In this document: positions 25,258-34,219 of the stretch, one piece after another
Position numbering within the stretch: the first letter of the stretch is position 1
How the letters are laid out: each line of letters starts with the position of its first letter
DNA from: Shiella aurantiaca
Lineage (GTDB): Bacteria > Bacteroidota > Bacteroidia > Cytophagales > Cyclobacteriaceae
Length of the DNA: 64,000 bases
NCBI GenBank assembly: GCA_030412945.1
Contig: JAUHJS010000005.1
Span: 235,794-299,793, forward strand
Reading direction: 5' to 3'
Translations under genes and position numbers: made by a program
Notes under the pieces: model-generated
What the model was told of the DNA's origin: nothing
Database searches by the model: none
Seen by the model: only the letters and a program-made list of their open reading frames with translations

Positions 25258-25633
25258 TTTTTATCTCTTTAGTATTTACCCCCATCTTACACTCGCCATT
25301 GAAGCTAGCGCCCGACTCGATAACCAGTTTGTTGGTGGTAATATCGCCTTTAATAACGGCACTTGGCTTAAGTACTAAAATCTCAGTAACCTCTACCGTT
25401 CCGGTTACTTCTCCTTCTATTTCGGCATTTTGTGCCAGGATATTGCCATCTACATGAGAGGAGGCGCCCAATACCAATTTCGATTTGGTCTTGATATTGC
25501 CCGTTACCTTACCATCAATACGGATATTGCCAAAGGTTTCGATATCACCCGTAATACTAGTGCCTTTGCCTATGGTATTGCTCGTGCTGGTTATCTCTTG
25601 CGCGGTTTTCTTTTCTTCTTTAGTTGTAAACAT
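25196..25633 (-). CDS. Bactofilin
   Basis: 145 residues with a central right-handed beta-helix made of short repeats (GDIETFGNIRIDGKVTGNI, LVLGASSHVDGNI, EIEGEVTGTV, AVIKGDI) between flexible polar ends. Bactofilins polymerise without nucleotide into membrane-associated filaments that guide cell-wall enzymes and shape. The gene upstream, 12 bp away, encodes an M23 peptidase, a known bactofilin pairing in other bacteria. Downstream it runs into the atp genes. Confidence 0.9.
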   Translation of the reverse strand: MFTTKEEKKTAQEITSTSNTIGKGTSITGDIETFGNIRIDGKVTGNIKTKSKLVLGASSHVDGNILAQNAEIEGEVTGTVEVTEILVLKPSAVIKGDITTNKLVIESGASFNGECKMGVNTKEIKIGNEIAPKLERPKSAEIKSA

Positions 25634-25645
25634 AAGGCTGGATAT

Positions 25646-26527
25646 TTAAAATGATACAAAATCTTCAGGATTCACCGGATTCCCATTATACCACAGTTCA
25701 AAGTGCAAATGAGGCCCATTGGAAAGTTCTCCCGAATTACCAATAATGGAAACTATTTCCCCAGCATTGACGAAGTTACCAACTTTTTTCAACAATGCAG
25801 AATTATGCTTATAAACGGAAATCAAATTATTTCGATGCTGAATATAGATGACATAGCCCGAGTCCATAGTCCATGAAGCAAATATAACGGTGCCATCGGC
25901 TACAGATTTTACCGGCTCGTTAGTTTTTGCTACCACATCTACCCCATAGTGCCCAAGGCGGTTGTCAAAAGGCGAAGAAACTATGCCATTTAAAGGAGTA
26001 ATAAAGAAAAGTTCCGGCATTTGGTCGTTGCCCGAGCGGATGCTGCTAACAGCCGTTTGGTCAAGCTGCTCGTATTCCATACGAAATTGGCTATCAACCA
26101 CCGCTGCTTTATAAGTAAGGTCTTCTCGGTTGGCCTCTTGCAACTTTTGCTCTCCGGTCAAACTCATCTCCTCCCGAGGGGTTCCGCCTTCTATGGAATC
26201 TTCCCCATGCACAATAGCTTTAATATTATTGATGAATACATCTTTACGGGCTACTTCCAACTCCAAAGAATCTACAGCCGTGGCCAGCTCTATAATCTGG
26301 CGATTTACCTCCATCTGTTCAAACAAGGGGTCGAACCATTGGGCCAATAAAGTACGGGAAAGAAACAAGGCCCCAGTCATCAAAAGTAAAAACAACGACA
26401 CCCCAATAAGCACCACACGCGCATAGGTGAAAGCCACCGAATGCTTGTCGGCAAAGTTTTCTTCATTACGAATAATAAGCAAATACCTATTGTTCAGCCA
26501 ATTAGAAAGTGTTTTTTTAGGAGCCAA
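25646..26527 (-). CDS. M23 family metallopeptidase
   Basis: 293 residues: a membrane helix near 32-54, a coiled region, and a C-terminal LytM/M23 domain. The zinc ligands are all present (HYGVD with His and Asp, then HLHFEL), plus the mid-domain His in YKHNSALLK, so it should be an active peptidoglycan endopeptidase. The start is TTG 26527; an in-frame stop lies three codons upstream and no ATG precedes the membrane helix. First gene of the run through bactofilin to atpG, so it may share the operon promoter. Confidence 0.9.
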   Translation of the reverse strand: MAPKKTLSNWLNNRYLLIIRNEENFADKHSVAFTYARVVLIGVSLFLLLMTGALFLSRTLLAQWFDPLFEQMEVNRQIIELATAVDSLELEVARKDVFINNIKAIVHGEDSIEGGTPREEMSLTGEQKLQEANREDLTYKAAVVDSQFRMEYEQLDQTAVSSIRSGNDQMPELFFITPLNGIVSSPFDNRLGHYGVDVVAKTNEPVKSVADGTVIFASWTMDSGYVIYIQHRNNLISVYKHNSALLKKVGNFVNAGEIVSIIGNSGELSNGPHLHFELWYNGNPVNPEDFVSF

Positions 26528-26641
26528 TTCGTTTTATTGTTTCTTAATCCGACAAAAATATATATTTATGTGTATTCGGGTGCTATAATTGTACAAAAAC
26601 TCCAATTTTTGCGTTTTTAAAATCATTCAAACTTTCCTTAC

Positions 26642-29224
26642 GTGAGTCATTTCAGCCAACATGCTACCTTTCTGCGCTTGGGCATCGTCTTGATGCTGGG
26701 CTTGTTAGCCGCATGCTCCGCTGAAAAAAATACCCTTACCAGCAAAGCCTATCACAATACTACCGCACGTTTTAATGCCTACTTTATTGCCCGAGAGCAT
26801 ATCAAAGAAGTAGAAAAAACGTTGGAAGAGGCTCATAAAAACAACTTCAACAAGGTGCTATTGGTGAATGCTCCTTTGGACACCACGCTGGTCAATTCAC
26901 AAGCCGAAATACTGGAAGATGCTTTCAAAAAAGCCTCCATTGGCATTCAACGACATAAAAACAGTAAATGGGTAGACGACTGCTACATTTCGGTGGGCCT
27001 TGTGCGCTACTACGAAGGCGAGTATGCTCAAGCCATAGAAACCTTCAAATACGTAAACAAAACCAGTGAAGATGACAACGCCCGCCATCAGGCGCTCAAC
27101 TACCTTATGCGCACCTTTGTGGCGGCCGGAGAAACCAATAATGCTTTGGCGGTAGCCGATTATCTGAAAAAGCAGGAGCTCAATTCGGCCAATAAAAAGG
27201 AGTTTGGACTTATCAGGGCGCACCTGTATCAAACCTTGGGCGATGAAAACCGCATGGTGCAAAGCCTTTTCCCCATTGCCTCAGAACTCAAACGCAGCGA
27301 GGGTCGTGCCCGCATCTATTTCATCATTGGACAAGTATACCAAAAGCTGGGATACGATGCCCTAGCCTACGAAAACTACCAAGCCTGTATCAAGAGCAAC
27401 CCCGACTACGAACTGTATTTCTATGCCCGCCTGAACATGAACCAAGTGACTGAACTGGCACGAAGCAGCGATGCTAAAAGGGTGAGAAAATATTTCAAGA
27501 AGCTATTGAAAGACGGTAAAAACAAGGACTTCAAAGACAAGATTTACTATGAAATGGCGGAGTTCGAGATGAAACAAAACAACATCGACCAAGCCATTGA
27601 GTTTTACAATGCCTCTGTGCAGAATAGCACCAAAAACGTGCGCCAGAAGGCCTATTCCTATCTAAAGCTCGGCCGGATTTACTATGATACCCTTAGAAAT
27701 TACCCATTGGCTAAGTCGTATTATGACAGCACGATTTCGGTATTGCCGCAAGAAGAAGAAATCTATCCTGCCGTAAAGAAAAGACAGCAAATCTTGGAAG
27801 ATTTCGTGTACCAACTCACCACCATTACTGTAGAAGACAGCCTTTTGAAGTTAGCAAAACTTGATTCTACCCTCATTATGGATCGCCTGAGCCTAGTAGT
27901 GGAACAACAAGAAAAACAGCTGGCCGAACAACAAAAACGTGAAGAAAGCAAGGCTGCCATGGCAGCTGCCAACGGAGGCGATTCGGGAGGATTTGCGGCC
28001 GGAGGAGAAGGCGGTTGGTATTTTTACAATGCCACTACCATCAGCATGGGCCAATCGGAGTTTTTACGAAAGTGGGGCGATAGACCCCTTCAAGATAATT
28101 GGCGATTAAGCTCAAAAATTCAGCAATCGGGGCCACAAGCCAACGAACTACCCGAAGAGGAAACCTATCCTTTGGTTTCGGCAGAGGAAGAGGCCAAAGA
28201 AGCGGTAGATCCCAAACTTACGGCTGTATTAGAATTGTATACCAAAATCCCTTTTAGCGAGGAAGCCAAAAAGACCTCTTTGCAGCGCATAGAAGAAGCC
28301 TACTATGCCCTCGGCAACATCTATTTCTTTCAGTTGGAAGAACGTAACAATGCAGCTGAAACCTTTGAGGTGCTCTTGGCGCGATTCCCCGAAAGCTACC
28401 ATAAGCCCGAAGTGCTATACCAATTGTATTTATACTATAAAGAGGTGAATCCGGCAAAGTCGGAGGAATACAAGAAAATCCTGACGGAGCAGTTTCCGAA
28501 CGAGATTTACACAAAAATGATTACCAATCCCAATTTTAGGGAAGAAAGCCTCTCGGTACTCGAAGAGGTAAAAGCAGAGTATGCCCAAGCCTATCATTTA
28601 TACAAAAGCACATTTTACGATTCGGCCCTTCTTCACATCAAGCAAAGCCTAGAGAACTATCCGGAGAATGACTTTACCGATAACCTGGCTTTCCTTGAGG
28701 TACTAATAAAGGGAAAAACCATTGACTATTACACCTATCAATATGAGCTGGGTGAGTTCATTGAAAAATACCCCAACAGCGAACTACTCGACTACGCCAA
28801 TGAACTAAAAAAGGCAGCCGAGAACTTTAAAGAATCCGAAAGCAAGCGCAAAGGAACCAGCTATATCAAAGATTTCGAGCAGGTGCACTATGGCATTATC
28901 CTCTATGAAAACGATAAAAAAATTGCCAATGACCTGCCCGGCAAGCTAAGTGAGTTTTTCGTGGCCAATTTCCCCGCTAGCCAGCTTAGTACGGGCAGTT
29001 TGGTGTTTGACGATAAGAATTCCATGATTTTAATAAACGAATTCAAAACCAAAGCCGAAGCGGAAGCTTTCAATAAGGCCCTCTCGGGGGATAATTCTCC
29101 TTTAAAACAGTTTCCCACGGCATTTTTTTCTAATTTCGTAATCACAAAGGACAACTTTCAGCTTTTCTATCAATCCAAGGATGTAAAAAGCTACCTTTTA
29201 TTTTTTGAGAAAAACTACCAGTAA
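26642..29224 (+). CDS. sprE: TPR lipoprotein of the type IX secretion system (SprE/PorW)
   Basis: 860 residues. A lipoprotein signal peptide ends at LLAAC (Cys25), followed by the SprE/PorW-like opening NTLTSKAYHNTTARFNAYF. Then comes a long array of tetratricopeptide-like helical repeats (about 60-400, again about 535-735) and a C-terminal domain. SprE/PorW is an outer-membrane lipoprotein needed for type IX secretion and gliding, linking the core complex to attachment components. The start is GTG 26642; no ATG precedes the signal peptide. The penicillin-binding gene begins one base after the stop, which suggests co-transcription. Confidence 0.88.
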   Translation: MSHFSQHATFLRLGIVLMLGLLAACSAEKNTLTSKAYHNTTARFNAYFIAREHIKEVEKTLEEAHKNNFNKVLLVNAPLDTTLVNSQAEILEDAFKKASIGIQRHKNSKWVDDCYISVGLVRYYEGEYAQAIETFKYVNKTSEDDNARHQALNYLMRTFVAAGETNNALAVADYLKKQELNSANKKEFGLIRAHLYQTLGDENRMVQSLFPIASELKRSEGRARIYFIIGQVYQKLGYDALAYENYQACIKSNPDYELYFYARLNMNQVTELARSSDAKRVRKYFKKLLKDGKNKDFKDKIYYEMAEFEMKQNNIDQAIEFYNASVQNSTKNVRQKAYSYLKLGRIYYDTLRNYPLAKSYYDSTISVLPQEEEIYPAVKKRQQILEDFVYQLTTITVEDSLLKLAKLDSTLIMDRLSLVVEQQEKQLAEQQKREESKAAMAAANGGDSGGFAAGGEGGWYFYNATTISMGQSEFLRKWGDRPLQDNWRLSSKIQQSGPQANELPEEETYPLVSAEEEAKEAVDPKLTAVLELYTKIPFSEEAKKTSLQRIEEAYYALGNIYFFQLEERNNAAETFEVLLARFPESYHKPEVLYQLYLYYKEVNPAKSEEYKKILTEQFPNEIYTKMITNPNFREESLSVLEEVKAEYAQAYHLYKSTFYDSALLHIKQSLENYPENDFTDNLAFLEVLIKGKTIDYYTYQYELGEFIEKYPNSELLDYANELKKAAENFKESESKRKGTSYIKDFEQVHYGIILYENDKKIANDLPGKLSEFFVANFPASQLSTGSLVFDDKNSMILINEFKTKAEAEAFNKALSGDNSPLKQFPTAFFSNFVITKDNFQLFYQSKDVKSYLLFFEKNYQ

Positions 29225-29225
29225 T

Positions 29226-31514
29226 ATGACAGCACCAAAGAAAAGTACCTCTATCTATAAGAAAATCGGGATAAGCTTATGGATTGTTTTTCTGTCATTC
29301 ATCATCCTGTTTCCGTTGTACATCTATTCGGTTAGCATCAATTTCCTTAATCTATATGGAGATCTGCCCAGCTATAGTGCCCTCGAAAATCCTGAAAATG
29401 ACCTAAGCTCCGAACTTTATTCAGCAGATGGAGTGCTTTTGGGAAAATATTTTCGTGAAAACCGTAGTCAAATTACCTACGAGGACCTTTCCCCCAATCT
29501 GATTAATGCACTGATAGCCACTGAAGATTACCGCTTTGAGAAACACTCTGGCATCGACTTGCGCAGTCTTTTTCGTGTATTCTTCCGCTCACTACTCTTG
29601 GGCCAAGATGCAGGAGGGGGTAGTACCCTTACCCAGCAAATCGCTAAAAACCTTTTTAAAACCCGTGAAAGTGACGGCCTACTCAGCGATGTTCCGGTAA
29701 TTAAAATGGTCATCATCAAAACCAAGGAATGGATAGTGGCCGTGCAGTTGGAAAAATCCTACACCAAAAAGGAATTACTGGCCATGTACCTCAATACAGC
29801 CGATTTTGGGAGTAATGCTTATGGTGTAAAAGTGGCCGCCAAAACCTATTTCAACAAAGGGGTAGACAGCCTGAACATACAAGAAGCCGCCATGCTTTCG
29901 GGCATGCTACAAGCACCTTCGCGCTACAATCCATCGCGCAATCCCGAAACTGCCCTATTCCGTCGAAACACGGTATTGGGACAATTAAAAAAATATGGAT
30001 TTCTCACTACTGCCGAGTTTGATTCCATCAAAGCACTACCCATTGAGCTGGAATACAAAGTAGAAAACCATAACCAAGGGCTAGCTACCTATTTCCGTTC
30101 AGTAATCAAGTGGTTTTTGCTCGATTGGAGCAAGCAACACGGCTACGACCTCTATGAAAGTGGTCTACGCATTTATACCACCATCGACTCACGCATGCAG
30201 CGCTATGCCGAGGAAGCCGTAAACGAACACATGGGAGCCCTACAAAAGCTTTTCGATGAGCATTGGGCGGGGCAAAACCCATGGATTGACGACAATGGAA
30301 AGGAAATAAAAAATTTCATTGAAGATCAGGCCAAAAAGACCGACCGATACAAAAGCTTAGTAGCCCACTATGGGGAAGATTCTGACTCGGTAGATATCAT
30401 CATGAACAAGGCTATTCCCATGAAAGTCTTCTCTTGGGAAGGGGAAAAAGACACGCTAATGAGCCCCTTGGATTCCTTGCGGTATTACAAGAAGTTCCTC
30501 CATGCAGGTTTTATGGCTATGGATCCCCACACGGGTCACATCAAAGCCTGGGTAGGTGGCATCAATCACAAATACTTTAAGTACGACCACGTGAAGCAAG
30601 GTCGTAGGCAGCCGGGTTCTACCTTTAAGCCCATCGTGTATGCTGCGGCCATCGACAACGGCTACACCCCTTGCTATGAGGTAATAGATGCCCCCGTAAC
30701 CTTCCCAAGACCGGGACAAAACCCGCCAAGTTGGACACCCTCTAACTTCAGTGGTGTATTTACCGGTGAGAAAATGACCATACGCCAAGCCATGGCCAAA
30801 TCGGTCAACTCAATTACCGCCTACATCATGAAAAAAATCGGCCCAGAGACGGTGGTCGATTATGCCAAACGCATGGGAATTGAAAGTCCACTCGATCCGG
30901 TACCCGCCTTGTGCTTAGGCACTAGTGATGTCTCCATTTATGAACTCATTGGCGCCTACAGCACTTTTGTGAACAAAGGCTTCTGGACCGAACCCTTTTA
31001 CATTACGCGTATTGAAGATAAAAATGGCAATGTGCTACAAGAGTTTTTCCCTAAAACAGGCGAAGCCTTGAGTGAAGAAACCGCTTACCTTATGACTTAT
31101 ATGCTACGTGGAGCTACTGAAGAATGGGGCGGAACGGCACTCGGCCTTAGCCGTGAGCTGCGCTCAGACAACCAGATTGGAGCCAAAACGGGAACTACTC
31201 AAAATGCCTCTGATGGCTGGTTTGTGGGAATTACCGAACAGCTTAGTGCCGGAATTTGGGTAGGTGGTGATGAACGTACCATACATTTCAAAGACCGCTC
31301 CCTTGGCCAAGGTGCCCGAATGGCTTTGCCCGCTTACGAAAAATTCATGCGCAAGGTATATGCTGATAAGGATCTTGGCTATGTCAAGCAGCCTTTCAAA
31401 GAGCCCCTGAAACCCCTAAGTACTCAGCTCGATTGTAGCAAGTATGCAGGCAATACGCTGGAAGCAGATTCGCTTAATACGATGGAGGCCTTTGACGAGA
31501 ATGAGATTTTCTAA
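29226..31514 (+). CDS. Bifunctional penicillin-binding protein 1A
   Basis: About 762 residues. Membrane helix about 15-38; GT51 glycosyltransferase domain about 70-250 with ATEDYRFEKHSGID and GGSTLTQQIAKNLF; transpeptidase domain about 410-700 with SxxK in PGSTFKPIVYAA, SxN in AKSVNSITAY and KTG in GAKTGTTQNASDGWFVG. It polymerises and cross-links peptidoglycan. ATG 29226 is one base after the sprE stop; an upstream TTG would overlap sprE. Confidence 0.95.
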   Translation: MTAPKKSTSIYKKIGISLWIVFLSFIILFPLYIYSVSINFLNLYGDLPSYSALENPENDLSSELYSADGVLLGKYFRENRSQITYEDLSPNLINALIATEDYRFEKHSGIDLRSLFRVFFRSLLLGQDAGGGSTLTQQIAKNLFKTRESDGLLSDVPVIKMVIIKTKEWIVAVQLEKSYTKKELLAMYLNTADFGSNAYGVKVAAKTYFNKGVDSLNIQEAAMLSGMLQAPSRYNPSRNPETALFRRNTVLGQLKKYGFLTTAEFDSIKALPIELEYKVENHNQGLATYFRSVIKWFLLDWSKQHGYDLYESGLRIYTTIDSRMQRYAEEAVNEHMGALQKLFDEHWAGQNPWIDDNGKEIKNFIEDQAKKTDRYKSLVAHYGEDSDSVDIIMNKAIPMKVFSWEGEKDTLMSPLDSLRYYKKFLHAGFMAMDPHTGHIKAWVGGINHKYFKYDHVKQGRRQPGSTFKPIVYAAAIDNGYTPCYEVIDAPVTFPRPGQNPPSWTPSNFSGVFTGEKMTIRQAMAKSVNSITAYIMKKIGPETVVDYAKRMGIESPLDPVPALCLGTSDVSIYELIGAYSTFVNKGFWTEPFYITRIEDKNGNVLQEFFPKTGEALSEETAYLMTYMLRGATEEWGGTALGLSRELRSDNQIGAKTGTTQNASDGWFVGITEQLSAGIWVGGDERTIHFKDRSLGQGARMALPAYEKFMRKVYADKDLGYVKQPFKEPLKPLSTQLDCSKYAGNTLEADSLNTMEAFDENEIF

Positions 31515-31523
31515 TCTTTCCCT

Positions 31524-33317
31524 ATGATTACCGGACAGCGATACGCTATACAGCAAGTAGGGCAACTTCCTGATGAGCCGGGGGTGTATCGCTTTTATTC
31601 TACCGAGGGCACGCTAATTTATGTAGGAAAAGCCAAAAGCCTCAAAAAGCGGGTAAGCAGCTATTTCAATAAATCGGCTAACCATAGCCGCAAAACCCTC
31701 AAACTGGTTTCTGAGATCGAAAGCCTGGACGTGACATTGGTAAACAATGAATACGATGCCTTATTGCTTGAAAATAACCTCATCAAACAGTATCAGCCTA
31801 AGTACAACATCCTGCTGAAAGACGACAAGAGTTTTCCTTTTCTATTAATTACACAAGAACGCTTCCCTAAGCTCTTGGCAGTGCGCAACCGTAAGAAAAA
31901 TGCAGGCACTTATTACGGCCCCTATGCCAGTGTAAAGGCCATGTATTCGGTGAAGGATTTAATTCACAAGCTGTTTACACTACGGAGCTGCACCTTACAA
32001 CTAAGTCAAGCCAATATAGCCAACAATAAGTTCAAAGTGTGTTTGGAGTACCATATTGGCAACTGCAAAGGCCCTTGCGAGGGATTGCAAAGCGAGGAAG
32101 AATACCTGCGCGAAATCCAAGAGGTTAAAAATATACTAAGTGGCAGGCTAAGTCTTCCGCAAAACTACCTCATTAATAAAATGAATCAAGCGGCTGAAGC
32201 GCTGCAATTTGAGCTGGCCAATCAGTATAAAATACGACTTGAATTACTCGATGCCTTTAAAAGCAAATCGGAAATAGTAAACCCTTCTATTGGTGTCTTA
32301 GATGTACTTACTCTCGTTGAACATGAGAAATCTGCTTATTTGAATTTCTTGCAAATTGAAAACGGGAGCATCACTTCCACCTACACTTTCGAAGCAAAGA
32401 AAACCCTTGACGAAACAGAGGAAGAGCTATTCCTCCAGGGTTTAGCCAACCTCAGGAACGAGGGCACCAGTAGGGCTAAAGAGATTATCACCAATGTAGT
32501 GGTACAAACCGTATTTCAGGACTTCACTATTATCGTCCCTAAAATAGGCGATAAGAAAAAGCTGGTAGAGCTCTCTCTTAAGAACGCCCTTTACTATAAG
32601 AAAGAAAAAATCAGTCAGGCCGATTTGGGCAAACAAAAGGAAGACCGCGTACTCAGTACCCTTCAGCGCGACCTACAGCTAAAAACCCTACCCAAGCACA
32701 TCGAATGCTTCGATAACTCCAACCTGCAAGGCAGCAATCCTGTAGCCTCCATGGTGTGTTTTAAAATGGCGCGTCCCTCCAAAAAAGACTATCGCAAGTT
32801 CAATATAAGAACTGTTGATGGCCCCAATGACTTCGCTAGCATGACAGAGATTGTGGGAAGAAGATATAAGCGTATGTTGGAAGAAAATGAGCCCCTCCCC
32901 GACCTGATTGTGATAGATGGAGGCAAGGGTCAACTCAGTGCAGCATGTGAAGCCCTAAACAGCCTAGGTATTTATGGTAAGGTTCCTATAATCGGTATTG
33001 CCAAACGCTTAGAAGAGATCTATTTTCCGGAAGACTCTTATCCAATCCATATTGAAAAGAAATCGGAATCCTTGCGCCTCCTCCAGCGACTACGTGATGA
33101 AGCACACCGATTTGCCATTACCTTCCATCGAGACAAAAGAAGTAAAGCCTCCATTCAAAGTGCTTTATTAGACATTCCGGGTATTGGAGAGAAAACCCTT
33201 GAAGCCTTATTAAAGGAATTCAAATCGGTAAAGAAAATTAAGGAAGCTGATGAAGAAAGTATAGCCACAATAGTGGGTAAAGAAAAAGCTCGGCTAATCA
33301 AAAATGAACTGAAATAA
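31524..33317 (+). CDS. uvrC: Excinuclease ABC subunit C
   Basis: 597 residues, full length. GIY-YIG nuclease domain at the N-terminus (PGVYRFYSTEGTLIYVGKAK), a UVR motif near 200-235, the RNase H-like nuclease half (ECFDNSNLQGSNPVASMVCF, LIVIDGGKGQLSAA) and a C-terminal HhH pair (IPGIGEKTLEALLKEF). It makes both incisions in nucleotide excision repair with UvrA (also in this window) and UvrB. It lies 9 bp after the PBP1A gene. Confidence 0.96.
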   Translation: MITGQRYAIQQVGQLPDEPGVYRFYSTEGTLIYVGKAKSLKKRVSSYFNKSANHSRKTLKLVSEIESLDVTLVNNEYDALLLENNLIKQYQPKYNILLKDDKSFPFLLITQERFPKLLAVRNRKKNAGTYYGPYASVKAMYSVKDLIHKLFTLRSCTLQLSQANIANNKFKVCLEYHIGNCKGPCEGLQSEEEYLREIQEVKNILSGRLSLPQNYLINKMNQAAEALQFELANQYKIRLELLDAFKSKSEIVNPSIGVLDVLTLVEHEKSAYLNFLQIENGSITSTYTFEAKKTLDETEEELFLQGLANLRNEGTSRAKEIITNVVVQTVFQDFTIIVPKIGDKKKLVELSLKNALYYKKEKISQADLGKQKEDRVLSTLQRDLQLKTLPKHIECFDNSNLQGSNPVASMVCFKMARPSKKDYRKFNIRTVDGPNDFASMTEIVGRRYKRMLEENEPLPDLIVIDGGKGQLSAACEALNSLGIYGKVPIIGIAKRLEEIYFPEDSYPIHIEKKSESLRLLQRLRDEAHRFAITFHRDKRSKASIQSALLDIPGIGEKTLEALLKEFKSVKKIKEADEESIATIVGKEKARLIKNELK

Positions 33318-33318
33318 A

Positions 33319-33345
33319 AAAGGAGGCTTTAGGCCTCCTTCCTTT
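33319..33345. terminator. Bidirectional terminator between uvrC and gldN
   Basis: Stem AAGGAGGC / GCCTCCTT, loop TTTAG, flanked by A- and T-rich runs, between two convergent genes. Confidence 0.85.
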
Positions 33346-33350
33346 TATCA

Positions 33351-34205
33351 TTAAAACTCCCACAATTCGTGTTCGTATTCCATTAACTGTTGTTCTAACC
33401 AATCAGAAGCCAAAATAGCCTGTTTGGGTGTTTTGTTGTACACATCTACTATGTACTCATCTCCAGGGTTAGCCACTTTAATAATACGGGCAGCAAACAA
33501 ACGAAGATTGAAAGCATCAGCAAGATTTAAGTGTCCTCTTGAGTTTTGTCTGTTGAACCATATCGCCTCTTCCGGCATGCTGCGGAACAACTTCTCAAGG
33601 TCTTTGTATTTGAAAGTAGCCATTGGAAGTACTAGTCCTGCATCGTTAGGAGGAAGCATTAGCGTTACTGACTGTATATCGAAGTACATTCTTGAACGTT
33701 TCTTGTCAAAAATCATATCTTCCGATATCTCCAATACGGTAATTTGGTTTGGCAGGAAATACGCAGGGCCGGCAGGTGCAGCAGGAGCAGCATCTTCGCC
33801 ACCCGAGTCACCCCAACCACCACCACCTCCGGTGTCACCCCAGCCACCGCCAGTATCACCGAACTCATCAGTTCCGGCATCTTCTGTACCTGGAACAACT
33901 AGGTTCTCAAGGAACTTTTCTTTACTCATAGGAGTCAACAAAGAGTCGTTCACATACGGTTGAATCAAACCTGCCTTAGCAGCTTCCATAATCACCTTAG
34001 TAATCTCTCTGTTCGAGGCAAAAAAAGCTTGATTTTGCTTTTCTCTCAAATCCATCCTTCTCCATATCCTCTTTTCAAACATGATGTCGGCATCATGTAC
34101 AGGATATACGGAGTTAGGATTGTAACCTGAAGCATTCTCTTGGGCAATAGTGACATTGAGTCCGGCTAAAGCTAAAAGAACGGTTAATAACCCAAATTTT
34201 TTCAT
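33351..34205 (-). CDS. gldN: Gliding motility / T9SS protein GldN
   Basis: 284 residues with a signal peptide (cleavage near TIAQE). It carries the GldN/PorN opening (YPVHDADIMFEKRIWRRMDLREKQNQ) and the conserved C-terminal half (SRMYFDIQSVTLMLPPNDAG). It forms a periplasmic ring with GldK. In the middle (about 115-145) is a low-complexity linker of GDTGGGWG-like units ending in Ala/Pro. It is the last of the gldK-L-M-N run, 14 bp after gldM. Confidence 0.95.
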   Translation of the reverse strand: MKKFGLLTVLLALAGLNVTIAQENASGYNPNSVYPVHDADIMFEKRIWRRMDLREKQNQAFFASNREITKVIMEAAKAGLIQPYVNDSLLTPMSKEKFLENLVVPGTEDAGTDEFGDTGGGWGDTGGGGGWGDSGGEDAAPAAPAGPAYFLPNQITVLEISEDMIFDKKRSRMYFDIQSVTLMLPPNDAGLVLPMATFKYKDLEKLFRSMPEEAIWFNRQNSRGHLNLADAFNLRLFAARIIKVANPGDEYIVDVYNKTPKQAILASDWLEQQLMEYEHELWEF

Positions 34206-34219
34206 AACACACCTATTTA

